Source: Stramenopiles sp. TOSAG23-2 (lineage: Eukaryota > Sar). From it: DNA of 46,326 nucleotides. The stretch spans positions 1 to 46,326 of the forward strand of contig LT649280.1 in the NCBI GenBank assembly GCA_900128395.1, in the 5' to 3' direction. The notes under the pieces are model-generated. The model was not told the DNA's origin. It saw only the letters and a program-made list of their open reading frames with translations, and searched no databases. A program made the position numbers and the translations under genes. Each line of letters opens with the position of its first letter. Position 1 is the stretch's first letter. Shown here piece by piece: positions 39,203 to 46,326 of this stretch.

Positions 39203-39679
39203 ATGTTGTATTTTATTTACATTGGTTGTACTATATTTTTTTTTATTTGTCTAGATGATGGTATGCAAACGTATTTAAAAGCGCGTATTGATCAAGCACG
39301 TGCTGCTTCTGCTTGGAAGTTAAATGCATATGCGCATATAAATTTATGTTTATGGATGTTAACATTTGGTGAAGGTGATTTAAGTTTTGTCGGCCCTTTC
39401 ACAAATAAGGATCAACAAACGGTGAATTTACTTGCAATACCACTTACATTTCTTTATTATTTTTGGTCAAGATATGCTATGGCAGAAGATGCAGGAAGAT
39501 TACGTTTTATTGTTCCTGTGCTATTTTACATCATTGGATGGTTCACAGTATGGCCTAAATTTTTTACAATCGATCAATATGAATGGCCATCAATAGTTAC
39601 TGCTACATGGATATTTATCTTTTGGAGTGAAACAAGTGCATTTTATTATGGAATGAAATGTCTTTTAGGATCAGATTGA
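39203..39679 (+). CDS. Small multi-pass membrane protein, unknown family
   Basis: 158 residues from ATG 39203. Four hydrophobic spans are visible: about 1-17 (signal anchor or first helix), 42-56, 76-92 and 103-120, with a fifth at about 128-145 (TATWIFIFWSETSAFYYG). A conserved-looking loop has FGEGDLSFVGPFTNKDQQTVN, then YFWSRYAMAEDAGRLRF. No family recognised. The final ~11 codons and stop lie inside a 103-base tandem duplication that repeats downstream. Confidence 0.65.
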   Translation: MLYFIYIGCTIFFFICLDDGMQTYLKARIDQARAASAWKLNAYAHINLCLWMLTFGEGDLSFVGPFTNKDQQTVNLLAIPLTFLYYFWSRYAMAEDAGRLRFIVPVLFYIIGWFTVWPKFFTIDQYEWPSIVTATWIFIFWSETSAFYYGMKCLLGSD

Positions 39680-39845
39680 GGATCGACAAAGAAGTGTATC
39701 ATATTTTGGACCATTTGTATCATATCATAGTATTGGTATATTATATTATTATGGAATGAAATGTCTTTTAGGATCAGATTGAGGATCGACAAAGAAGTGT
39801 ATCATATTTTGGACCATTTGTATCATAGTATTGGTATATTATATT
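39644..39845. repeat. 103-bp tandem duplication covering a gene end
   Basis: The segment starting TTATTATGGAATGAAATG (39644) recurs 103 bases later (39747). The first copy has five extra bases (ATCAT) within GTATCATATCATAG. The unit includes the last codons and stop of the membrane-protein gene. Confidence 0.85.
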
Positions 39846-40059
39846 GTTGATATATACTTCAATGTTTCGTACGAAGTACGAACAAAATATATATAACACC
39901 TCTTTTTTTTAATTTCACCTTCTCAAACACGCATATGTGTTGTGTATAGAATTAAATTACTGCCCTGGTCTCCATACATGTGCTGAACTACCACCATTAT
40001 CTGTTGGATTACCTTCCTCCGCTTCTTCCTCCGCTTCTACTTCCTGTTGAGCTTCATGC
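39680..40059. other. Convergent gap filled mostly by duplicated gene ends
   Basis: Of the 380 bases between the two converging genes, about half are the second copy of the left gene's end and the extra copy (39957-40059) of the right gene's end. Between them lies AT-rich DNA with TTTCGTACGAAGTACG near 39867. Confidence 0.6.
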
Positions 40060-40162
40060 TTACTGCCCTGGTCTCCATACATGTGCTGAACTACCACCAT
40101 TATCTGTTGGATTACCTTCCTCCTCTTCTTCCTCCGCTTCTACTTCCTGTTGAGCTTCATGC
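39957..40162. repeat. 103-bp tandem duplication covering the end of the UBM protein gene
   Basis: The unit TTACTGCCCTGG...GAGCTTCATGC at 40060-40162 (the coding copy, with stop TAA) is repeated at 39957-40059 with one mismatch (CCGCTTC versus CCTCTTC). It has the same 103-base offset as the neighbouring duplication. Confidence 0.9.
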
Positions 40163-41058
40163 CATGCTTTGACAATATCCAATGCCTCGTTTGCAACTGA
40201 TACCATAGCATCACCGTCGTTTTCAAACCATTCTGATGGTGCAATAATTTCATCTAAAATATGCAATTTCACAGAATAACCAATTAATCCATCTTCATTC
40301 GTTTCTTGCTCAAACTTTGGTTCTTCCCATCCTTTTCGCTCACTAAGAGCTCTTAAAAAGTAAATAGCCCCACTTTGCTCATGTACTGGTAATTTTTTCC
40401 TTTCTTCATCGTATAAATCTTCCTCTGCATGATTTTTTGGTCGAATCCACATCATTGCATCCATTTTCTTTTTCTCTTCTTCCTCTTGTTTTTGCCTTTG
40501 AAGCAATTGATCGTCTAATAATTTCTTTGCTTCCGCTTTTGCATCACGGCCATACGCAGCATTGATGGTATCCCAACGTTTGCGCATACGAGCAGGATCT
40601 TTTTTTGCATCAAGGACATACATTCCATCAAAAAAGTTTTGCCTATATTCTGGTACTTCATTATCATAAATAGTCCATTTTCCTGGGGTCATAGATGGTT
40701 GAACATTTAATTTAAATTGCTTGAGCACTGAATTAAAGGCTTGCAATGTGCGTTTTGAAACGTCTCCGCCAGAATGTAAAATAATCTTTCCTTGGAAATT
40801 GATCTGAACCATGTCAATTCCATCTAATTGCAAAGCTACAAAATCTCCACGCCATTGTGGTTTAAAGTGAAAACGTTCTCTTCCACCACTACCACCTTTT
40901 TTATCCCTACGATTATATTTTTGTTTTTTATTATTACTACTATTGTCATAATTATCGCGTGATCTTTTTTTCTTATTATTATTATTTCGACTGTTATTAT
41001 TACGATTATTATTGTTGTTGTGAAAACTATTTTTTTTATTTTTATTGTTACCACGATT

Positions 41059-41089
<31 letters not shown>

Positions 41090-41148
41090 TTATTTTTTTT
41101 TCTTTCCGGTTTTTGTTTTTTAATTAATTCATCTAATGATAAATCCAT
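40060..41148 (-). CDS. Candidate mRNA-export adaptor with UAP56-binding motif
   Basis: 362 residues from ATG 41148. The first ten residues, MDLSLDELIK, match the UAP56-binding motif (consensus like DMSLDDIIK) of ALYREF, UIF/FYTTD1 and Luzp4. An Asn/Lys/Arg-rich stretch of about 75 residues, then a basic Gly/Arg patch (RRDKKGGSGGRER), follow, as in RNA-binding adaptors. The folded part (about 93-335) has a domain I do not recognise (WRGDFVALQLDG...GKIILHSGGDVSKRTL), a charged helix (about 205-235), and a C-terminal region (IYFLRALSERKGWEEPKFEQE ... VANEALDIVKAW) that could be dsRNA-binding-like. The tail is acidic. There is no canonical RRM. Likely role: linking RNA to the UAP56/TREX export machinery, with the motif as the main support. 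Confidence 0.6.
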
Positions 41149-41310
41149 CTTTTTTTTGTAAATATGTAAAAATATTAATTTATATATATATATATATTGT
41201 GTTGTATGTAATTTAAAATTGAAAAAAATAAAATATATATGTGTATATATTCCTCTTCCAGTGATGATGACGACTATACTTATGTTCCATATTTCTCTAC
41301 ACCTACATCA

Positions 41311-41530
41311 ACACTTCACTATGTGATATATATGTTTTTACAGTTGTTATTATTCATTTTTTATTCTTCAGAATTTATTTTACAATTTAAAAAGTTTTTT
41401 AGTATACTTTTATATAGGATACACTTCACTATGTGATATATATGTTTTTACAGTTGTTATTATTCATTTTTTATTCTTCAGAATTTATTTTACAATTTAA
41501 AAAGTTTTTTAGTATACTTTTATATAGGAT
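41311..41530. repeat. 110-bp exact tandem duplication
   Basis: ACACTTCACTATGTGATATA...TATATAGGAT at 41311-41420 is repeated without visible change at 41421-41530. Confidence 0.9.
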
Positions 41531-41650
41531 AAAACTCATTTAGTACAAAATATTTAGCACCATTTAGCATGTGCGCGTCTTTAAACAAAGGCGTCTTTTT
41601 TTTCTTCTTTGAATGATGAAATGTGCAAATATGATGAAATTTAACGAGGT
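41511..41650 (-). repeat. Dispersed repeat, copy B
   Basis: The reverse complement shares ordered blocks with 13525-13685: AAAAAAAAGACGC, AAAGACGCG, AATGGTGCTAAA, TTGTACTAAA and TCCTATATAAAAGTATAC. Confidence 0.5.
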
Positions 41651-41872
41651 GCGAAGAAATCAGGAAAAAAGAGGGCAAAGCTAAACAAAAATTGTTTATA
41701 AATAATATTACACCATTACAAAACAATAATAATTCAGACACCACCTTTATGAACGAACAAAAAAATAATACATAATAGAAATATAAAATAATTTACATAA
41801 TTCATACAAGTACACAACGTGGTTTGTAATAAATATACATACACGCACATATTTAGCACATTATTAATATAG

Positions 41873-43345
41873 ATGAAGTTACTGCAAATCTTGTTCCTCC
41901 TGATCTTATTGGTTGTGGTTGTACTTTGTGTTGGTTGCTTGGCAGGAGATGTGCGAGGAACTAAGAAACGTGGTGTTATTGAGTTGACAGCGAAAGGATT
42001 GAAAAAGTTATTGCCATGGTTTGCACGTCACCATAATAGTTTTGTATTCGGAAATGCAATGGCGGTGAAGTTAAAATTTATAAAAGATACCAACTATGTG
42101 GTTGCATCAAATGCATACAATAATACGATTAAGACGACAAATCTTCTGAAAGCAATTAAAAGAAATCTAATAGTTCTTAAAGGAAAAAACAAGTTGGCAA
42201 GTGAAAAGAAGAGTAGTTTGAGTGAAACAAAACTCAAAACAGTTACCTCAAAGTGCGGACTGTCATCTGAAGAGTTCGAGAAGCAGGTATATATACCTGA
42301 TGAAGAGTTGGTGGAATCATGTTACAGCTACGATTATTCAAAACTGAAAGAAGTACATCCAAAATACAGAGATGAAATAAATAAAAAAATTAATGAACAC
42401 CTTAAAAGGTACTTAAAAGGTTGGAAACGTGAAGACTGTAACTGTGAATTTCGTATAGCACGTGAAAAATATTTATTAAAACAATTTGATAAGAAGTATT
42501 TTTATTGTAAGGAAAAAGAATTGATATGGGACATGAGATTCGCGGTAGAAACTAAGACGGAGTTAAAGAGTAAACGATACGACCCACTAACCAAAGAAGA
42601 GATCGAAAAAACGCTTTGCGGCAGGGAATACGGAACTTGCGTTCGCTATCCTATTTTTAGACTCATCAACTGCAAAAAATATAGTTATGATTCATGTTGC
42701 CCACAGGAAAACGTACAAAAGTGTCCGAGTGGTAAATGGCAACATTGTATGTATCCACATCGGAGCAAACAATCTGAAAACAGTTTGAAAAAGTGTTACG
42801 ATATGACACAACGATATACACAAGGCACATATGACACAAGCAATATAGAAAAAGGCGCAGCATTGAAATGGAAAAACCAACAGTGTTGTCTAGAATATGA
42901 TGAAACGGCGTATAAAAGTGTATACGGAAACAATGATATAAAAACTGGAAACGCAGAGACGGGTTCATTGTTGGAAATATCCAATACGGGTTATTCTGAC
43001 ATGTGGAAAGAATTCATCACGTATGTCCATTCACGGAGTAACCAGGTGTGCAGAAGCGATATACTTCAAGACGTCCATGTTAAGGACGATGGAACATTTT
43101 CCTTTCGTTGCTCGAGCAACGTCTTAATTTGCAAATGCATTTCCCATGTTGCTGAAACAGGAGAGGAACAACTATTCGAAGCTGGAAATGTAAAATTGGC
43201 AGTCTTTCAGCATGATGGTATTGTAGGGTATGAAATATCTGAATATGGAGAGGGGTTAGTATACGGCGACGTGAACGAAGGCGATTTGGAAGGGGCACGG
43301 AAAAGGAGGAGGAGGTTGTTCGGTCGTAGTGGTGGTGGCAGTTAA
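41873..43345 (+). CDS. Secreted Cys-rich protein, unknown family
   Basis: 490 residues from ATG 41873. It has a strong signal peptide (MKLLQILFLLILLVVVVLCV...), a Lys-rich N-terminal third, then a Cys-rich region with paired cysteines (DCNCEF, DSCCPQENVQKC, QQCCLEY, CKC) that implies disulphides. The last residues are strongly basic (ARKRRRRLFGR) with a Gly/Ser end, resembling a furin-type cleavage site. Cys spacing does not match any family I know. It is not obviously an enzyme; a secreted or wall-associated protein is possible. The GC content is a little higher than average for the window. Confidence 0.7.
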   Translation: MKLLQILFLLILLVVVVLCVGCLAGDVRGTKKRGVIELTAKGLKKLLPWFARHHNSFVFGNAMAVKLKFIKDTNYVVASNAYNNTIKTTNLLKAIKRNLIVLKGKNKLASEKKSSLSETKLKTVTSKCGLSSEEFEKQVYIPDEELVESCYSYDYSKLKEVHPKYRDEINKKINEHLKRYLKGWKREDCNCEFRIAREKYLLKQFDKKYFYCKEKELIWDMRFAVETKTELKSKRYDPLTKEEIEKTLCGREYGTCVRYPIFRLINCKKYSYDSCCPQENVQKCPSGKWQHCMYPHRSKQSENSLKKCYDMTQRYTQGTYDTSNIEKGAALKWKNQQCCLEYDETAYKSVYGNNDIKTGNAETGSLLEISNTGYSDMWKEFITYVHSRSNQVCRSDILQDVHVKDDGTFSFRCSSNVLICKCISHVAETGEEQLFEAGNVKLAVFQHDGIVGYEISEYGEGLVYGDVNEGDLEGARKRRRRLFGRSGGGS

Positions 43346-43562
43346 CGTATTAATAATCCACAGGAATATATAGCGAGAGAGTTTGCAATGGCAACAAAAT
43401 CCTATATATTAGGTTTCATATAGAAGTCTATTAAAATCAGTATAAAATTTTATCAAAAGCATCTTACGTAACAGTAAGTACTGTATCGTTACACTAATGC
43501 TATTTATATATTTAGTACACAGTCTAATTGCCTCTAAGACTATCGTAAGGCAAGCATTGTAT

Positions 43563-45536
43563 CTACATATTGCAGTCGCCATCATCAAAATTACATTCTT
43601 CTACATTGCATTCTCTATCGCATTCATAGTCGCCTAGAAGTATGTCTTGGCAAAAGATGGAACATTGCGAAACGCAACCCGCTTTATTTCTGGCAACAAT
43701 ATCTTGAATATTTTTGGAAGCGCTATTTTGTATCCATCCATTCGTACAAATAGGGTTGTTGTGCAGATATACATATTCCAGTGCATTTAACGATTCAAAA
43801 GTGTCAGGAAGAGACGTGATTGAATTATTTCTTAAATCAATGTCTTTAAGACTTGCTAAGTTTCCTATTTCACTAGGCACATTTGTAACATTATTATTGT
43901 TATATCTTACATACCGAAGTGTTTCACTTAAACCAATTTGTGAAGGTATATTTTTTAAATGATTTCCATCAACGAAAAGTGCTTGTAGACGTAAACTGAA
44001 TAAAGCATCAGGTAGTTCATGCAAACTATTATTGCTTAAAAGCAAACGAGTGAGCGACTTTGAATTTGTTATTGCTGGTGATATTTCGGTGATATTATTG
44101 TTATGCAATTGTATAAGAAATATGTAATTATTTCCCCAAGCGGAATCTGGTAACTGCTTCAATTTATTATTTGCTAATTTTAATGTATTCATTGGCATGT
44201 TTCCGAAACTTTTTGGTACCTCCGTCAATTCATTGTAACTCAAATCCAAAACACTCACTTTTCTAAACTTCTTATCCAACCCATCTGGAATCACCTCCAA
44301 CGGCCCGTGATTGATTCGCATCACTTTTAATGCATTCATCTCCTGTATTTCCTTCGGCAATGTCGTCCAATTGTGTTTTCGTACATTCAATACGACGCAA
44401 TTACAGGTGGGACGAAAGGCATTGCCACAAAACGGTGTTTTGACCACACAGCTGTCCCATAACAATGGTTCGCAGGTAGTGTTGTTCTGTACCACCAGTT
44501 GCACCATCGCTATTATTAAAAACATCAACCCAAATAAAAATTTACAAACGGCCGCTCCCATATGTACCGCGCGCGGAACAGCTGCTTGTTGTTGTTCTGC
44601 TATTTCAAAATGACTCAAACCGCGATAGAGGCTTTTTCGACGTCTGCTAGCTCGCGTGGCTGTTTTTTCTTGTGCTTCTAAAGTAGCATCTGCGGTACGA
44701 GAACGAATAATTTCTTCTAAGATGGTATCCAATTTCATCAGCATCATAAATGCAGGAAAAAAGGCTATTTGTATCATATCTTGAACCGATATGGGCACCT
44801 TGTATCCAAACCACATCAACAATATTGGCAATGCGGTACATAAAAAATCGACCGAGGTGTCCACTTTTACTTGCCTATCTCTTCGGTTGCTATTGTTTTC
44901 CCTCGCCATAAAGCTTACCGTGTGAAAACAGTCGATACTGAGAGCGATACACAATACTGATGTCCACTCCACTGGCAACGAACAAGTATACACGGTAAAG
45001 ATATTTATCGTTTGAATGATAGATTCATACATCTCTGAGGCATACAATTGCCACAAATAGTATTTGCCAAATATCTGAAAACTATTGTATCGATTTTTTG
45101 CCCGTTCAAAAAAAGTGGTGGCAGCTTCTGGTGTTTCTTCTTCTTGCGTTTTTCTCTCTTCTTCCATAAAGGTGTCGGCTATGTGTTTCCAACGTATCAG
45201 GTAGTAAAGCACTACCAATACAAATAGACCACCCATCACCATAAACAACCAGACAAACTCTCGGTGAAAGTTGTTAAAATACGAGGTGTACTGATAGGTG
45301 ATAAAACCAAACAAACCGGCTATGATCAGCATAAAAAAAATCACCGCCACACCGTCCCAACCTACGTGGGTGCAAAAGGCGATCTTTACGTCCACCGACT
45401 GGGTTGCCTTTTCTGTTTCTGCCGGTGTGGCATGTTCTTCGGTCAATTCGACCTCTTTTGGGTCGGTAGAAGTATTTGAAGTGTCCATGGTATAAAACAA
45501 AGGCAACTGCTTTGTTTCTGTTTGCAAGTTAGACAT
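43563..45536 (-). CDS. Multi-pass membrane protein with LRR ectodomain and Notch-type LNR module
   Basis: 657 residues from ATG 45536. After an acidic N-terminus come hydrophobic segments at about 62-83, 94-114, 175-202, 230-247, 252-267 and 330-350, with charged loops. Leucine-rich repeats follow at about 385-600 (VSVLDLSYNELTEVP, MNTLKLANNKLKQLP, LTRLLLSNNSLHELP, LKDIDLRNNSITSLP, LEYVYLHNNP), opened by a Cys-rich cap (CEPLLWDSC...CNC). The C-terminus is a Lin12/Notch repeat (LNR): C...C...CDRECNVEECNFDDGDCN, with the Asp residues that bind calcium. Multi-pass LRR-LNR proteins are expanded in some stramenopiles. Probably a surface receptor or sensor; the ligand is unknown. The GC content is higher than in neighbouring intergenic DNA. 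Confidence 0.8.
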   Translation of the reverse strand: MSNLQTETKQLPLFYTMDTSNTSTDPKEVELTEEHATPAETEKATQSVDVKIAFCTHVGWDGVAVIFFMLIIAGLFGFITYQYTSYFNNFHREFVWLFMVMGGLFVLVVLYYLIRWKHIADTFMEEERKTQEEETPEAATTFFERAKNRYNSFQIFGKYYLWQLYASEMYESIIQTINIFTVYTCSLPVEWTSVLCIALSIDCFHTVSFMARENNSNRRDRQVKVDTSVDFLCTALPILLMWFGYKVPISVQDMIQIAFFPAFMMLMKLDTILEEIIRSRTADATLEAQEKTATRASRRRKSLYRGLSHFEIAEQQQAAVPRAVHMGAAVCKFLFGLMFLIIAMVQLVVQNNTTCEPLLWDSCVVKTPFCGNAFRPTCNCVVLNVRKHNWTTLPKEIQEMNALKVMRINHGPLEVIPDGLDKKFRKVSVLDLSYNELTEVPKSFGNMPMNTLKLANNKLKQLPDSAWGNNYIFLIQLHNNNITEISPAITNSKSLTRLLLSNNSLHELPDALFSLRLQALFVDGNHLKNIPSQIGLSETLRYVRYNNNNVTNVPSEIGNLASLKDIDLRNNSITSLPDTFESLNALEYVYLHNNPICTNGWIQNSASKNIQDIVARNKAGCVSQCSIFCQDILLGDYECDRECNVEECNFDDGDCNM

Positions 45537-46326
45537 ATATACAAACGCTTTGTATTTGAATAAATGTTTTTATTATTTTTGTATTAATTTTTTTGTAATA
45601 ATTTTTCTATTTTCTACTCGTACCCTCACGATAAATAACACTATCTCACAGAGGGATTTCAAGGCCTCGAGAGCTGTATCATAAAAGCAGCTAACCTCTC
45701 GAGCAGTCCCATAAATATCACAACAACAATGGTAATTGCCTGTTGTTGGCCATCGGCACCTCTCGAGGGGTAGCTCTTGCACGCATGGAGCTCTCGAGAT
45801 CGAGAGCTGCCACATCACCGCATTCCGAAAATGATTTGGGGTCTCGAGAGGTGTTTAAGGAGGGTGTTTGGAGGGTAGGGTTGGCGATAAAAATTCGTGG
45901 AGGAATTTTTCCCGCAAAATGAAAATCTTAAGACGGTGCTGTGTGCTGTGTCGGTCTAGCGTGTAAAAATCCCAAAACTGTGAATATTTTTTTGGGGTTA
46001 CTATGGACGTACCATTACCCGTGCCGATTTTACTTGGATGATAAATAAATTCAATAATTAGAATAATTTCAATAATGTGCTAATATAATAATTTCGAAAT
46101 AATAATTTGTTGCATTTATTACCTAAGTATTGCTGCTATTGCTACCTTTACGGGCACTATATTTTTTTATTATTTTGAAATTATTAAAATTTCGTTTAAA
46201 TATTAATATATTGAAAAAAAAAGGATAGAAAGAGACGAGGAATAATATATATTATGTATAAACAAGCTAATACTTTTTCGATTTTGTGCCTTTCTTATAT
46301 ATATATGTGTGTGTGTATTAAAATAT
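45537..46326. other. Right-edge intergenic DNA
   Basis: Upstream of the LRR-LNR gene. It includes the CTCGAG-rich block at 45664-45850 and then AT-rich DNA with no gene visible. The 81-codon minus frame at 45573-45818 reads through the CTCGAG block and has no family features, so it is not accepted. Confidence 0.5.
45664..45850. repeat. Cluster of five CTCGAG palindromes
   Basis: CTCGAG occurs at 45666, 45698, 45762, 45793 and 45843, mostly inside ACCTCTCGAG or CTCTCGAGA contexts. One lies in a 20-base inverted repeat, AGCTCTCGAGATCGAGAGCT (about 45789-45808). Five 6-base GC-containing sites in 190 bases is far more than expected here. They could be transcription-factor sites for the LRR-LNR gene or remains of a repeat. 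Confidence 0.6.

Larger units (their letters stand above)
41149..41872. other. Divergent intergenic region with tandem duplication and dispersed repeat
   Basis: About 720 bases. It holds (AT)n near 41180-41200, the exact 110-base duplication at 41311-41530 and dispersed repeat copy B at 41511-41650. Short frames here (41239-41436, 41520-41744) are built from repeat DNA or lack an ATG and are not accepted as genes. Confidence 0.55.

Noticed and set aside
38728-41530. CRISPR-like or satellite array
   Set aside because: The four duplications are unrelated in sequence, each only two copies with no spacers, and the window is eukaryotic.
41520-41744. 74-codon minus-strand frame ending in a protein-like GAKYFVLNEFYPI
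   Set aside because: It starts with GTG, and the protein-like end lies in the dispersed repeat, whose other copy does not keep the frame.
45573-45818. 81-codon minus-strand frame with several Cys
   Set aside because: It overlaps the CTCGAG repeat cluster directly upstream of the LRR-LNR gene and has no motif.

Overview
This is nuclear DNA from a single-celled eukaryote. It is strongly AT-rich, genes average about one per 2 kb on both strands, most reading frames run uninterrupted with no intron that I can demonstrate, and coding regions carry Asn and Lys tracts made from AAT/AAC/AAA repeats. Several features point towards a stramenopile (heterokont) alga or flagellate, though this is inference: tandem helicase-associated (HA) domains, a multi-pass membrane protein with LRRs and a Notch-type LNR module, and a LOV-like multi-PAS protein. 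An LC8 dynein light chain and a TTL-family ligase fit a cell with microtubule motors, possibly flagella.

Layout. 0.3-5.5 kb: a double-MRH ER lectin (-) and a multi-PAS protein (+), separated by 1.4 kb that holds a foldback/MITE-like element. 5.8-9.7 kb: an SPB4/DDX55-type DEAD-box helicase and a TTL-like ligase, both (-). 10.4-13.3 kb: a frame-broken alpha/beta hydrolase (+) and a three-repeat HA protein (-). 14.0-20.0 kb: a CobW/COG0523 GTPase with a very His-rich insert, then a secreted DUF4127/FAD-oxidoreductase fusion with one frame break (both +). 20.4-27.7 kb: a large RCC1-repeat protein (-), an EF-hand protein (+) and a frame-broken FAH-family hydrolase (-). 28.3-33.4 kb (+): a possible OCIA-domain protein, an NSF-like AAA ATPase fused to a carboxymuconolactone-decarboxylase-like domain, and LC8. 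33.7-38.6 kb (-): an SLC33/AT-1 acetyl-CoA transporter, a GC-richer secreted Cys-rich protein and an ankyrin-repeat protein. 39.2-45.5 kb: a small membrane protein (+), a candidate mRNA-export adaptor (-), a secreted Cys-rich protein (+) and the LRR-LNR membrane protein (-).

There are no operons, and neighbours do not form an obvious pathway. Most are housekeeping or secretory genes: ER quality control (MRH lectin, acetyl-CoA import), ribosome biogenesis (SPB4), mRNA export (UAP56-binding motif) and microtubules (TTL, LC8).

Three things deserve attention. First, two unusual single-chain fusions: NSF-like AAA plus CMD, and DUF4127 plus FAD oxidoreductase. Second, at least three and perhaps five genes have a frame break that removing one base from an A/T homopolymer repairs, always in the same direction. 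This is either systematic insertion error or +1 frameshifting. Third, four near-exact tandem duplications of 90-110 bp lie within 3 kb (38.7-41.5 kb), two with the same 103-bp offset, which may be assembly artefacts. Several open frames extend upstream of the first ATG; I placed starts at ATG codons.
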